DNA of 38,521 nucleotides. Source: a virus. The notes beneath the pieces are model-generated. The model saw only the letters and a list, made by a program, of their open reading frames with translations, was not told the origin of the DNA and ran no database searches. Where the stretch lies: the IMG/VR virus record IMGVR_UViG_3300020445_000017, positions 1 through 38,521 of that record. One strand, written 5' to 3'. Below are positions 23,054 to 32,385 of the stretch, piece by piece. The position numbers were made by a program, and so were the translations under genes. Position 1 is the stretch's first letter, and each line of letters opens with the position of its first letter.

Positions 23054-24882
23054 TATCTTCCCCCATCCTGTTTTAAGTCATATCTAATTGTTCCAAATCT
23101 CCAATCAGAATCAGCAGCGTTACTAGCTATCTTTATATTAGCCTGTCTGCCCCGACCTCTAACAGAGAAAAATTTAGTAGCTGAGTTTATAACTTTTGTA
23201 AAAGCCCTTGTATTAGTAGATGCTGGATAGTTAGCAAAAGTAGTAGTTACATTTGCATCGCCTGCTAAAACCTTAAAATCAGGAATAACTCTACTAACGT
23301 GATAAACCTCATTACCGTCTTCTATATCAATATCTCCTGAAGTTATAAAACAATCCATAGCATTTCCATCGTTATTTACTCCATCTTCATGAGCGTAAAG
23401 CTGCGAGCATCCTGCTGTCACCCCTAAAATATTTTCATTGTTTGCAGAAGTAGAAGTAGAATAAGAAGTACCATAAGGATTAGCAAAAACACCTCTATCT
23501 GTCCACGCTGTTCTAGAAAAACCATCATTAGTATACCAAACTTGTTCTAAATAATTATAGGTTACACTTCTATCTAAATAATCAGAACCATCACTTGGAT
23601 AGAACCAAGTAACTTCATTAAAGTCTACATTAAGACCACAGTAAGTTTGTACTTGTGATGATGGGCTAACATTACCAAAAACAAAATCTTGAACTGAGCA
23701 AGCTAGTTTTTTAACAGAACCATCAAACATATAGAAAGCAGTTTGCGACATCCAATAAGTTACACCGTTAACCTCTGCCCAACAGAAAGGAGATATAGCT
23801 CCACAAGAAGATCCAACTTGTTGTATTTTAAAAATATATTTACCACCAATAGAAGTCAGTGTGTTTAAAGAAGTATCTGACCACACAAGAATACTACCAC
23901 GAGAACGACAAGCAGCAACTATCTTAGATCCATCTTGGATTCTTTCATCACCAGCAGTTGTTTCAGAAAGAGGCTTAGAATCCCAATCTGTAAACACAGC
24001 ATGGTTACTCCACCTAATAAGTGTGTTTTCCTTTGATCCTGGTGTGCCAATAGTTAGTTCAGTACCCAAACAAACTAAATGTTGATCATTAGATACAACT
24101 ATAAAACGACTAGCAGTAGGAGCGCCTGAAACTATTTGAGCTCTAGTAGATGTTCCACCAGATGTATCCCATTTATAAACAGCTCCGTTATTTCTCATAG
24201 CTAATAAGTCTTCTCCGTCATTATCAAAAACCCAATAAGTTGCCTCCAAGAAGATTGATGAAGAAGTACGAGGTGTATTCCATGTGCTAACATTCCAAGC
24301 CCCAGTACCCCAACCAAAACTGTAGCTACTAGTAGCTGATCCTATATTTAATTGGTATTTAGTTGAAACACTACTTCCTCCTGCTCCACTAACAGCGGAT
24401 ACATTTGCATTATGTGTGATAGTATAAGAGTTAGCATCAGGTACAGTTGTAATTTCGTATTCGTTGTTTAAATCTTGGCCACCAACTGAAGTTGCACCAG
24501 AAAAGGTTACAAAGTCTCCCTTTGTTGCTCCGTGAGAAGTATGTGCAACAGTTACAGTTGCATTTCCAGTTGAGGTAAAAGGTCCATTTAGAGTAGCAGT
24601 AGATCTAAGTGGTGTAATATCATCAGCAGTACCCTCTGAATAAATATAAAGTTTTCTGTCTGTGCCGATTGCTAAGTATCTAATACCACCGTCGTCATAC
24701 CAAGCTTTCATTCCACGAACAACACCTACAAGTCTAGTAGCAATTAGTTTTGACCAACCACCTATTTTTTCTGGTAATCCTGTTCTAAACCTTACATTCT
24801 TAGAATCAATCCAACGACCTTCAGCTCCATAAGTAGTAGTCTGTTTATCTATACCAGCCTGTATATTGACTTTACTGAGCAT
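23053..24882 (-). CDS. P22 gp10-like tail hub/nozzle (packaged DNA stabilisation) protein
   Basis: This 609-residue protein begins with KNVRFRTGLPEKIGGWSKL and VVRGMKAWYDDGGIRYLAIGT, the opening of P22 gp10-type proteins. A long beta-rich body fitting propeller blades follows (AIGTDRKLYIY, FIVVSNDQHLVCLGT, SILVWSDTSL). A module with HGATKGDFVTF at about residue 115 looks inserted. In P22 the protein closes the portal below gp4 and carries the tailspike and needle. Here it would sit between the adaptors (31687-34164) and the fibres. The start ATG 24882 has AGAGGAG upstream, supplied by the end of the 38-residue ORF. Confidence 0.75.
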   Translation of the reverse strand: MLSKVNIQAGIDKQTTTYGAEGRWIDSKNVRFRTGLPEKIGGWSKLIATRLVGVVRGMKAWYDDGGIRYLAIGTDRKLYIYSEGTADDITPLRSTATLNGPFTSTGNATVTVAHTSHGATKGDFVTFSGATSVGGQDLNNEYEITTVPDANSYTITHNANVSAVSGAGGSSVSTKYQLNIGSATSSYSFGWGTGAWNVSTWNTPRTSSSIFLEATYWVFDNDGEDLLAMRNNGAVYKWDTSGGTSTRAQIVSGAPTASRFIVVSNDQHLVCLGTELTIGTPGSKENTLIRWSNHAVFTDWDSKPLSETTAGDERIQDGSKIVAACRSRGSILVWSDTSLNTLTSIGGKYIFKIQQVGSSCGAISPFCWAEVNGVTYWMSQTAFYMFDGSVKKLACSVQDFVFGNVSPSSQVQTYCGLNVDFNEVTWFYPSDGSDYLDRSVTYNYLEQVWYTNDGFSRTAWTDRGVFANPYGTSYSTSTSANNENILGVTAGCSQLYAHEDGVNNDGNAMDCFITSGDIDIEDGNEVYHVSRVIPDFKVLAGDANVTTTFANYPASTNTRAFTKVINSATKFFSVRGRGRQANIKIASNAADSDWRFGTIRYDLKQDGGR

Positions 24883-24988
24883 CTTTTTTCTCCTCTAATT
24901 CTTCCGGTGTTGGCATCGTTAATTTACTCATTTGGTTTTCAGCCAACAGTTGATCTAATAAGTGAGCCTTTAATTCTTCATCAGTCAT
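24872..24988 (-). CDS. 38-residue coupled ORF
   Basis: The frame from ATG 24988 (TAATG overlap with the tail-protein stop) runs 38 codons to a TAA at 24872, overlapping the gp10-like gene by 17 bases. The product MTDEELKAHLLDQLLAEN is acidic and helical, ending LEEKKDAQ. Its codons for LEEK contain the GAGGAG ribosome site of the next gene, so its translation probably sets initiation there. It could be a short assembly protein or simply a leader ORF. Confidence 0.5.
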   Translation of the reverse strand: MTDEELKAHLLDQLLAENQMSKLTMPTPEELEEKKDAQ

Positions 24989-26703
24989 TATCCACCATCC
25001 GTCCCTAAGTTTCTTGTACCATAGTAATCAGACATTTTTAGGTTATATTTACCCATGTTCACTCCTACGTTGTCCTGTTCTGCTGTTGTTTGCGCAGTAG
25101 CATAAGTAATAGTAGGAGTAAAATTAGTTGACCCTATAGCTCCTCCAGCAGTGTAATAAGGAGTTACACCATTATTTTCAAACGAAGCAGCCCCTCCTGT
25201 AGGAGTTTTAAATTGATAGGTAGTGCTATTACTTTTTATTCGCAGTGTTCCTGTAGTAGGTTCAAAAGCACTTAGACTGTACCAATAAACTCTAGCTGAT
25301 GCACCTAAATTAATTCCTGGATATGTGGAGCTAGTATTGGATCCTCCCGCAATATTTAAAAGTTCCAAAAATCTACTTATTACAGTTGACCTGTTTACTG
25401 AGCCAGTACTATAATAACCTATACTTATATTTCCTTGATCAGCGCCAGATTGATTATCTCTTCCGATAAATGTTAATGGATAAAAGTTTTGTTCATATTT
25501 TTCTGTAAAATTGCCCGAGCTCCAATTACTACCTAGGGTATGGGTGGATAGACTATTACTACTACTATCTAGGTACTGCATACTAAAACTATTATACGTA
25601 GAGCTATTACTATTATACCAAGTAGTATAGTAAGCATAATCTGTTCCTGTATTATTGTTTATTGTACAACTTAAAGACGCTCCACTACCTCCCCAGGAAG
25701 TAGTAATACCACTAACACCTGACATTCCACTATAGAAAGTTGTTGGGTTTGCTGGGCCGTTGCGGCAAACATTTGCTACTCCTGTCCCAGTATTCGATTG
25801 AGCCCCAGAACCATTAATATAATTAGTCCCTGATCCACCATAAGTATCCCAGCCAAAATACCCACCACTTCCGGATGTTGAAAAGCCTTGAGCATAGCCG
25901 GTCCCTGTCCACGATATAGGGACAAACCACCCCACATAAGGATAAACAGCTGTCCCCGAACTTCGTGCATCGGGCAACGCATCACAAGTTGTGTAAATAG
26001 TTATGGAATCTCCGTTCTTTAAAATACCAGGTTTTACTGTTGAATTAGTATTATAATTAGCAGTAGATTTAGTATCTTCACTTCCTCCAGCTAGTGCAGA
26101 AGGGAAAGCATAATCAACATAGGAAACATTTGTGGTAACTAATCTGTTAGTATCTACAAGGGACATAATATACACACTAACATTCTGTCCACTGTTTACT
26201 TGCTGAGTGTTTGTGTTTATATAAAATTTTTTTGTAGGAGCCACTCCTATTGTAAAATCTTCACTGCCCCCCGCAGCTGTATCTATATCAATGTGTATGA
26301 AAGTGTGAGAACCTTGATGATAGTTACTGCTTGCATTATAGTTACTTCCATTATTTAGTACCCCGGAAGAAACCAAGTCAGAGCCGGAAGTATTTTTTGT
26401 GGTTGCTATATAAACAGGAACAGTTACAGAATTATCTAACGCTAGCGAAAGTCTTATTTTACCAGGAAAGAAAAAAAATGTTGTATCAGTGGATGGGGCG
26501 GCCCCGTCAATTATTAACTGACTTCCGTTCCAAGTGACATAAGATATGAATTGTTGCCTGCACGCTCCCCCAGAATCGGTTCCTGCTTGATCTGGAAATC
26601 TTCTTATGTAATCACCCAGTTTAATATTACTGGCGCCCCCAGATGAATTAAATTCATTCATGAGATTTGAAAATGTTATTGCGCCGGATGCTGTAACTGT
26701 CAT
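24988..26703 (-). CDS. Tail fibre/adhesin-like protein, Ser/Thr/Asn/Gly-rich
   Basis: This 571-residue protein is extremely rich in Ser, Thr, Asn, Gly and Tyr, with almost no charged stretches, typical of extracellular beta-structured fibres. Its start MTVTASGAITFSNLMNEF with SGG and KLGDYIRR is a tail-protein N-terminal block common in marine phages. The C-terminus ends YNLKMSDYYGTRNLGTDGG. No chaperone domain is present, and folding may depend on other proteins. It most likely forms part of the receptor-binding apparatus. The start overlaps the previous S74 fibre gene as ATGA. Four consecutive Phe (TTFFFFPGK, near residue 75) are notable. Confidence 0.65.
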   Translation of the reverse strand: MTVTASGAITFSNLMNEFNSSGGASNIKLGDYIRRFPDQAGTDSGGACRQQFISYVTWNGSQLIIDGAAPSTDTTFFFFPGKIRLSLALDNSVTVPVYIATTKNTSGSDLVSSGVLNNGSNYNASSNYHQGSHTFIHIDIDTAAGGSEDFTIGVAPTKKFYINTNTQQVNSGQNVSVYIMSLVDTNRLVTTNVSYVDYAFPSALAGGSEDTKSTANYNTNSTVKPGILKNGDSITIYTTCDALPDARSSGTAVYPYVGWFVPISWTGTGYAQGFSTSGSGGYFGWDTYGGSGTNYINGSGAQSNTGTGVANVCRNGPANPTTFYSGMSGVSGITTSWGGSGASLSCTINNNTGTDYAYYTTWYNSNSSTYNSFSMQYLDSSSNSLSTHTLGSNWSSGNFTEKYEQNFYPLTFIGRDNQSGADQGNISIGYYSTGSVNRSTVISRFLELLNIAGGSNTSSTYPGINLGASARVYWYSLSAFEPTTGTLRIKSNSTTYQFKTPTGGAASFENNGVTPYYTAGGAIGSTNFTPTITYATAQTTAEQDNVGVNMGKYNLKMSDYYGTRNLGTDGG

Positions 26704-27497
26704 TTTTTCACCTTGGCGGACAGCTCATTAATTGCTTGCACAAGCAGTCCAATTAATTTTTCATACTTCACACCAAGTGTGCCATCTTCTCTCTCAGCAA
26801 CAACTTCAGGACAAACTTTAGCAACGTCCTGGGCAACAATTCCTACATCGCGTTTTCTTACAAAATATCCATCTTCGCCACCGCGTTTTTTAATGTGATC
26901 AGCTTTCCAATCAAACTCAACTCCGCGAATAGCATTAACTTTATCAAGTGCATTTTCAATTGTTGAAATATTTTCTTTTAATCTTTCATCAGAAGAATAA
27001 TAAGCTGTAATTTCATTAGTAGCTCTTATCTCTCCAGCGGTTGAACTACTATTTGTATTTACTCCAAGACCCCCTACGATTGTAGCACCATTCGCCTCCG
27101 TAGCAAATTTAGCTACATTATTATGAAGCAAAGTAACAGCTCCATCAGGAAGAGCAGACAGTAAAGTTTCTGATGCATCATTGTTCGTAACATAAAAACC
27201 ATTTAAAACTGTAACTAGACCATTCGTGCCATTAGAATAAAGTTTCATGTCTGTTCCAGCACCCATTTGTATTCTAGCTGGAGCTGGCCCAGTATCATCA
27301 GGGAATACAACAGACCCTGTCATTGTTCCACCAGCTTTTGGTAAGTTAGCAGTAATCTGAGTTTGTGCGTTTGAAGATAAAGAGTTTATGTATTGATATT
27401 CGGTATCTGAAACAGTTCCATCAGCAATAGCCGCAGCCCCTATTCCTGTTAATCCTGCTCCTGAGTGTGCATATTTTACTGATTCATAAGTTGCCAT
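26700..27497 (-). CDS. Tail fibre with C-terminal S74 chaperone domain
   Basis: This 265-residue protein starts MATYESVKYAHSG, using ATG 27497 (TAATG overlap with the upstream gene, GAGGG upstream). Residues 1-60 match the start of the next fibre gene (27497-28576), especially QYINSLSSNAQTQIT, so the two are paralogues. The C-terminal half is an intramolecular chaperone of the S74 family: SDERLKENI carries the Ser169/Lys174 dyad, followed by RDVGIVAQDVAKVCPEVV and a closing helix. This domain helps the trimer fold and then cuts itself off. The mature fibre would be about 168 residues. Confidence 0.85.
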   Translation of the reverse strand: MATYESVKYAHSGAGLTGIGAAAIADGTVSDTEYQYINSLSSNAQTQITANLPKAGGTMTGSVVFPDDTGPAPARIQMGAGTDMKLYSNGTNGLVTVLNGFYVTNNDASETLLSALPDGAVTLLHNNVAKFATEANGATIVGGLGVNTNSSSTAGEIRATNEITAYYSSDERLKENISTIENALDKVNAIRGVEFDWKADHIKKRGGEDGYFVRKRDVGIVAQDVAKVCPEVVAEREDGTLGVKYEKLIGLLVQAINELSAKVKK

Positions 27498-28576
27498 TAA
27501 GATACCCTCACAAAATGTCCCATAGACCAATTAGTGTGTCCACCTTGATTATATCTTCTACAAGGATTTAAACACAGCCATGTTCCACTAAGAGTAGTAG
27601 AAGTACCTCCAGTAGCAGAAAAAGGTTTATTTTCACCTGGGTCTGCACTACTGTTCAGGTTTCCTATCACCCACGAAGAATCTGTTCTAACATATAAACC
27701 TGATCCAGCTGTAGTAGATCCTCTAGCTATATTGACTACACTATTACTTGGACTGTAGTATGCAAAAACAAGAGCGCCTATGGCGTCTTCATCTGTAGGA
27801 GCTCCATCAACAGCTGTAGCTGTTAAAGTCCCGGTAACTGTCAATCCCCCACTAGCCGTTTCTGCTTTTTTACTTCCATTATGATAAAGTGAAACTTCTC
27901 CACCATTAACTCCTTGCAAGTAATTATCACCACCCGTATTAGTTAGTCTTAGATTAGTTGCACCTCGTATAATTAAATCACCTGTTCCGCCATCGTGAAT
28001 ATAACTATCATTTCCATCGTGATAAATTTCTAAATCATTTCCTGTCCCCCATCTTGCTTTTACATTATCATTAAAATCTACACCTGTTGATCCTCCAACA
28101 GTTGGTAAGCTGGTTAAACCAGACCCATCACCAGTAACAGCTGTAGCTGCTAACGTCCCGGTAACAGTGGCTCCCGTCGCACTCGTAGCAATTTTAGTAA
28201 CGTTATTATGCATAAGTGATACAGCTCCATCTGCTGTAGCACTAAGATGTGTTTCATCTTCTGCTTGGTTCATTAATTTTATAGTATCCGCACCAATACG
28301 AAGTTCACCAGTTGTATTATTAATTTTAGAATTGTTAGTGTCGTGTGAAATTACTAAATCAGTTGCACTACCTATATTTAAATTTTGAGAATCATTAATT
28401 CTAACTCCACCTGTAAACGTAGCGCCAGCTAAAGGAGCTCTAGCTGTTATTTGAGTTTGTGCGTTTGAAGCTAAAGTATTTATATATTGAAATTCTGCGT
28501 CAGTTACGGAACCGTTAGCTACTTGAGTAGCTGCAATTGGAATGGTTGCATATCTTTTAGATTCATATGTTGCCAT
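27497..28576 (-). CDS. Tail fibre protein, paralogue without S74 domain
   Basis: This 359-residue protein starts MATYESKRYATIPIAATQ and shares the block QYINTLASNAQTQIT with its downstream neighbour. The body has repeats of the form LEIYHDGNDSYIHDGGTGDL and LRLTNTGGDNYL, the beta-repeat common in cyanophage-type fibres. The C-terminal part (TTLSGTWLCLNPCRRYNQGG) looks like a compact tip domain with two cysteines. Having no chaperone domain, it may fold with help from the S74 domain of a partner. It would bind host surface structures. Confidence 0.75.
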   Translation of the reverse strand: MATYESKRYATIPIAATQVANGSVTDAEFQYINTLASNAQTQITARAPLAGATFTGGVRINDSQNLNIGSATDLVISHDTNNSKINNTTGELRIGADTIKLMNQAEDETHLSATADGAVSLMHNNVTKIATSATGATVTGTLAATAVTGDGSGLTSLPTVGGSTGVDFNDNVKARWGTGNDLEIYHDGNDSYIHDGGTGDLIIRGATNLRLTNTGGDNYLQGVNGGEVSLYHNGSKKAETASGGLTVTGTLTATAVDGAPTDEDAIGALVFAYYSPSNSVVNIARGSTTAGSGLYVRTDSSWVIGNLNSSADPGENKPFSATGGTSTTLSGTWLCLNPCRRYNQGGHTNWSMGHFVRVS

Positions 28577-28577
28577 T

Positions 28578-29306
28578 TTATTTCTCCGTTAATTTCCAAC
28601 CGTCTGTAGCTCCTGTGTATACCAATGAGAATGCCGCACCTTCAGTTGAAACAGTTCCTGCTGAAGCAGCACCAAAAACTTTATCAGAACCACCTGGTGT
28701 AATTGTTAATGCGTTTGTGTCAAAATTATCTTTTAAATCTAAAAATCTTATTTCAGAACCTACAGCTGGTGTAGTCGGTAAAGTTGCATTGACAGTATTA
28801 GAAGAAGTATCTATTAATATTTTTTCTCCAGCATAAACATTTCCATTTGCATTAACAGTCCTCCAAGTAGAAGATGAAGTTTCTAATGGATACCAAGTAG
28901 TACCATTAGTTGCCATGAACATTTTTTGACCAGGAGAGATAGCTTGTTGGTTAGCCGAGTTCCCCGTTCCGCCAACATCCATCGTAATTGTACCTGCACC
29001 TGTACCGTCATTAATGATGTAATATATTTTTTCAACAGCTGGAGTATTAATTCTAAACGCTGATGAGTGTCCATAAAATCTAAGAGCCGCGGACCGCGCT
29101 TGGTTAGAAGCAGCTGTAACCGGACCGTCGCCCGAGGTTAAAGTTTGTGGGGAAGAAACTGATCCTAAGTTTATACTTAAAACGCCTGTGATTGCTTCTT
29201 CGATTGATCTTGAAAGTGAGTTATTAGTTGTGGTACCCCACGAGTTAGATTGCTCACCATCACCTATAAGTTCTATTTTTAATCGTGTTGAATATGTTGA
29301 TGCCAT
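28578..29306 (-). CDS. Tail fibre-like protein
   Basis: This 242-residue protein begins with STYSTRLKIELIGDGEQSNSWGTTTNNSL, here shown by its first and last parts STYSTRLKIEL and WGTTTNNSL. This is a recognisable N-terminal block of marine phage tail fibres. The middle (KIYYIINDGTGAGTITMDV) and end (PAVGSEIRFLDLKDNF, TDGWKLTEK) are beta-rich repeats found in the same fibre families. No chaperone domain is seen. It lies one base from its neighbours on either side and is part of the same fibre cluster. Confidence 0.7.
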   Translation of the reverse strand: MASTYSTRLKIELIGDGEQSNSWGTTTNNSLSRSIEEAITGVLSINLGSVSSPQTLTSGDGPVTAASNQARSAALRFYGHSSAFRINTPAVEKIYYIINDGTGAGTITMDVGGTGNSANQQAISPGQKMFMATNGTTWYPLETSSSTWRTVNANGNVYAGEKILIDTSSNTVNATLPTTPAVGSEIRFLDLKDNFDTNALTITPGGSDKVFGAASAGTVSTEGAAFSLVYTGATDGWKLTEK

Positions 29307-29307
29307 T

Positions 29308-30081
29308 TTAGTGCTCCGTCCAATTACTGTCTGTTGGTACTGTTACGCTGCTCCAGGTACTACTATTACCTGAACTATCAACGTTTGTCCATGTCCCACT
29401 AGTTGTAGCATTTATATTACTCCATGTCGAGCCCGAACCTGAATCAATATTCACCCAAGAAGGGCTGGTAGGAGTGGTAACATCGTGCCAACCAGTAAAG
29501 ACAGAGCCTGGAAGAGCTTCGAGAGTTATTTCAATACCGGTTGGAATAATAGTTTGATTAATATGTATAGTAGGTGAACCAAGAACAAGGGTTCCAGATA
29601 AGCCTGTTATTGCAGGTAAAGCATTACCTTGAGGAGTTATGGTTGCTGGAGTTAAAGTCGCAGAAACACCTGTTGGTATATGTAAAGACGTACCAGTAAC
29701 TGTAACTGATCCAGGAGTAGCACTTAATAAGAAACCAGTGACATCTTGAACTTGTTGGGCATCTATGGTTACTGAACCAAGAGTATTTGTTAATGAAAAA
29801 CCCGTTAAAGTTTCTGTAGAATTTATGTGTAAATTATCGTTAGGAACAAAACCTATACTTGCTGTTATCTGTTGATCAAGATTAGCTGGTATAATATTTC
29901 CTATTTCTTGACCCAAGCTTACGGTCATACCAAGACCTATTGGATGAGGGAAATTAGAGTCTCCAACTATCTCACTCGGAGATCCCGCAGCTAAAGTTAA
30001 GGGTAAACCACTAACTGCTACAGCTACAATATTCTGTGATGAAAAGGGGGTTTCTGCAAAAGCGGCAGCTGCTATTGTCAT
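29308..30081 (-). CDS. Repeat-built tail fibre protein (22- and 11-residue repeats)
   Basis: This 257-residue protein is built almost entirely from repeats. The unit TG-x-(hydrophobic)-x-x-T-x-G-S-V/P-T recurs with its Thr at residues 93, 115, 137, 159 and 181, exactly 22 apart. Weaker copies lie earlier, near 25, 49 and 73. The tail then carries Trp at 198, 209, 220, 231, 243 and 254, an 11- to 12-residue repeat (TWSNI, TWTNVD, TWSSV). Such regularity suggests a beta-helix or beta-spiral fibre shaft with an aromatic tip. It is coupled by TAATG to the collagen-like fibre gene. I do not know a named family. Confidence 0.65.
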   Translation of the reverse strand: MTIAAAAFAETPFSSQNIVAVAVSGLPLTLAAGSPSEIVGDSNFPHPIGLGMTVSLGQEIGNIIPANLDQQITASIGFVPNDNLHINSTETLTGFSLTNTLGSVTIDAQQVQDVTGFLLSATPGSVTVTGTSLHIPTGVSATLTPATITPQGNALPAITGLSGTLVLGSPTIHINQTIIPTGIEITLEALPGSVFTGWHDVTTPTSPSWVNIDSGSGSTWSNINATTSGTWTNVDSSGNSSTWSSVTVPTDSNWTEH

Positions 30082-31217
30082 TAGTTATCCTTTTTGCATT
30101 TACACTTACATTCTTTTTTATCTAGCTCTTTAATGGCTTCAATTAATAAAGGGATAATTCTATCATACCAAACTGATTTATACTCAGAATTGAATGGTGC
30201 TTCTGTTACAGCTTCTGGAAGAACTTCATCTATCTCATCAGCATTAATACCAACTTGTAATCTTTCATTATCAAATCCAAAAGACTTAGCTAATTTATTT
30301 TCTTTATAATAGTAACCACTAATCTTATTTAGCTTCTCTAAAGCAGATTCAATCTTACCTTCAAAATCTTTTAGACGTGGATCCGAATAATACGCTGTGA
30401 TGTTGCCCGTCGCAGTAATGGTCCCCGCGGCAATATTGCCTCCTGAGTTAAAAGTACCTGTTGGCCCCGTAGGTCCTGGAGGTCCTGTTGGCCCCGTAGG
30501 TCCTGTTGGCCCCGTAGGTCCTGTACCCCCACTTGGCCCCGTAGGTCCAGGAGGTCCATCTGGTCCTGTTGGCCCTGTTGGTCCTGTACCCCCACTTGGC
30601 CCTGGAGAACCTGCTGGCCCGGCTGGCCCTTGTAAAGATAAATTAGTTACAGTTGATTTTTCCCAAGCGCCTGCATCAACATCATAATAAGGAACTAAAT
30701 CAGAAGCGACAGCATCAGTCCCTGTTGGAAATCCAGTTATAGCTGCTCCTACATTAGTTGAATCTGTTACATCTGCTGATGCTTCAATATTATCTAGCTT
30801 TGAGCCATCAGAAGCAACGTCTCGTCCATCCACATTTCCAGAAATTGTTATTGCTCCAGTTATATTTAAAGAAGGTGTTGTAACACTTCCGCTATCATTT
30901 ATTACAATAGCCTTAGAAGCTGGTAGAGCACAGAATACATCTTTAGTACCTGCACTAAAATTAACAGCACTATCACTATTAGAGCTTGAAATAATTGTAG
31001 AGCGAGAAAGAGTATCAGGAGTAGCATCTGTTACTGTTCCTATACCAACTTCAAACTCTGTGCTGCCTGGAAGTACAATACAATAATAAGTAGTGTTGGA
31101 ATTACCAACACCTGTAACAAACGTCTCAAAACCTGTTACCGCTCCTGCTAGGTTAATAGTACCTGTCCCGGTAGTCGCTGTGGTTTCTTTGACTCTATCG
31201 TTAATTACGAAAGCCAT
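30081..31217 (-). CDS. Tail fibre with collagen-like shaft and S74 chaperone
   Basis: This 378-residue protein has three regions. Residues 1-100 are a fibre N-terminal block ([18 protein letters not shown], then [10 protein letters not shown] and KDVFCALPA). Residues about 197-255 are Gly-X-Y triplets, mostly GPT and GPP, forming a collagen-like triple-helix shaft. Residues about 277-378 are an S74 chaperone: SDPRLK holds the Ser278/Lys283 dyad, with [16 protein letters not shown] and a final amphipathic helix. The last residues [10 protein letters not shown] are an odd Cys/Lys tail. The start ATG 31217 has TAGGAG upstream. It should be a trimeric fibre matured by self-cleavage before Ser278. 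Confidence 0.88.
   Translation of the reverse strand: MAFVINDRVKETTATTGTGTINLAGAVTGFETFVTGVGNSNTTYYCIVLPGSTEFEVGIGTVTDATPDTLSRSTIISSSNSDSAVNFSAGTKDVFCALPASKAIVINDSGSVTTPSLNITGAITISGNVDGRDVASDGSKLDNIEASADVTDSTNVGAAITGFPTGTDAVASDLVPYYDVDAGAWEKSTVTNLSLQGPAGPAGSPGPSGGTGPTGPTGPDGPPGPTGPSGGTGPTGPTGPTGPTGPPGPTGPTGTFNSGGNIAAGTITATGNITAYYSDPRLKDFEGKIESALEKLNKISGYYYKENKLAKSFGFDNERLQVGINADEIDEVLPEAVTEAPFNSEYKSVWYDRIIPLLIEAIKELDKKECKCKCKKDN
30453..30629. repeat. Imperfect 9/18-bp tandem repeat coding the collagen-like shaft
   Basis: Units of the form GGTCCTGTTGGCCCCGTA (plus strand) repeat imperfectly through the stretch coding for Gly-X-Y triplets. The block is far richer in G and C than its surroundings, and identical neighbouring units would favour slippage that lengthens or shortens the fibre in steps of three or six residues without breaking the frame. 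Confidence 0.8.
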
Positions 31218-31226
31218 CTAAAACTC

Positions 31227-31673
31227 CTAACCTAACCGAAGTATCTCTGATCCACCACCCGCTGTTGGGAATTGAATTGTAAATGTTCCGTTACTTGCTG
31301 TGAAATCTCCGCCAAAAGCTAGTACACATACCGCGTCAGTATTAGACAAGTTATTATCTGAACGATAAATTAGAGCACCATTCGCTGTGAAGGAAGCACT
31401 TGTCCAAGAAATATCGTCAAAGTCAACATACGCTGGAGTAGTACTTGCACCGCCTGTTACTGAAGGGTTTTGTAATTGTTTTCCTCCTGCAGAGTAAGCA
31501 GATCCTGAAGTATTAGTTATTTCGTTTGTTGTGACGTAATGTGTAGTAGTAGCTCCCATAGTAGCAGAAGAAGTGTACAAAGCTATTTTATATGTCATAC
31601 CTGTATTAAAGTTATGATTTCCTTTTAGCAAGTTCATCTTAAAAACATTTGCAACCGCTTGTGATATTGCCAT
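31227..31673 (-). CDS. Conserved phage virion protein (tail-region)
   Basis: This 148-residue beta-rich protein has the order YKIALYTSSATMGATT, SAYSAGGKQL, WTSASFTANGALIYRSD, AVCVLAFGGDFTAS and FTIQFPTAGG. I recognise this as a widespread family next to phage tail and fibre genes, usually annotated as structural without a defined role. It ends IQFPTAGGGSEILRLG and lacks membrane or catalytic features. It lies between the adaptor genes and the fibre cluster, so a tail-associated part is likely. Confidence 0.65.
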   Translation of the reverse strand: MAISQAVANVFKMNLLKGNHNFNTGMTYKIALYTSSATMGATTTHYVTTNEITNTSGSAYSAGGKQLQNPSVTGGASTTPAYVDFDDISWTSASFTANGALIYRSDNNLSNTDAVCVLAFGGDFTASNGTFTIQFPTAGGGSEILRLG

Positions 31674-31686
31674 AGTATTCTCCTAA

Positions 31687-32385
31687 TTATGGATTCGCAC
31701 TAGGAATTGGAATTCTAATTGCTCCATCCCTGTACTCATCTCTACGTTTTTTACCCATTTGTTCTTGTGCAAGCGCTGTAACAGACTCTCTATAAGACTG
31801 TTCATACACTTGTTGATCTTGTGGAGCTTTCAAGAACTTAAAAGCTTCACATAAAGCTGCGTACAAAAGTACTCTAGGGCAGTTTACACTTACCCAAGTC
31901 TCAGTATTACCACTGGATAATCCTGTAGGTAACTTTGTAAACCCTACCTCAAATTTATATATTGCATTTGGAGTTGGCGCAAGTACCAATGTGCCTTCAT
32001 CCCATTGTGCATAGTATTTTGGCATACTAGCAGAACCAGTCTCTGGTGTATCATAGTACTCATTCATAAAATCTGAGTCTACTCTTACCAGCTTATGCCT
32101 GACTTTAGTGCCAGAATCCAAGTAAATAGTAACATATCTAATAGTAGCATAATCAGTCAATTTAGGTGTAGTAGCTGCGGCTGTCTGTCCTGGTAAAGGA
32201 ACCCATCTGTTATTAGCTGCAGTTGCTCCATTCATGACATCTTTATAACAATCTAAATCTATATCTTTAAATATTCTAAGTTCAGCGTGTTCAATAAAGT
32301 CATTAACAATAGTATCAGTTAAAACCTGATTGTCAGTTTCTGTGTAATCTCTAATCTGTGTTACTAATTCTGCGTATGTTGTCAT
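31687..32385 (-). CDS. SU10-type head-tail adaptor protein
   Basis: This 232-residue protein starts TYAELVTQIRDYTETDNQVL and continues IVNDFIEHAELRIFKDIDLD, the helical opening of phage adaptor proteins of the SU10/T7 gp11 kind. A beta-rich middle (AQWDEGTLVLAPTPNAIYKFEV) and a helical end (YEQSYRESVTALAQEQ) follow. Such adaptors form the ring below the portal. It is coupled to the preceding gene by an ATGA overlap, and its neighbour at 33418-34164 is a second adaptor-like protein, so the short tail has two stacked rings, as in P22-like virions. Confidence 0.75.
   Translation of the reverse strand: MTTYAELVTQIRDYTETDNQVLTDTIVNDFIEHAELRIFKDIDLDCYKDVMNGATAANNRWVPLPGQTAAATTPKLTDYATIRYVTIYLDSGTKVRHKLVRVDSDFMNEYYDTPETGSASMPKYYAQWDEGTLVLAPTPNAIYKFEVGFTKLPTGLSSGNTETWVSVNCPRVLLYAALCEAFKFLKAPQDQQVYEQSYRESVTALAQEQMGKKRRDEYRDGAIRIPIPSANP

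Noticed and set aside
30397-30687. Plus-strand frame rich in GPVGPVGP opposite the collagen-like gene
   Set aside because: It is the mirror image of the Gly-X-Y coding repeat: the complement of GGT/CCT/GTT units also reads as Gly-Pro-Val. It has no ribosome site and lies wholly inside a well-supported gene.
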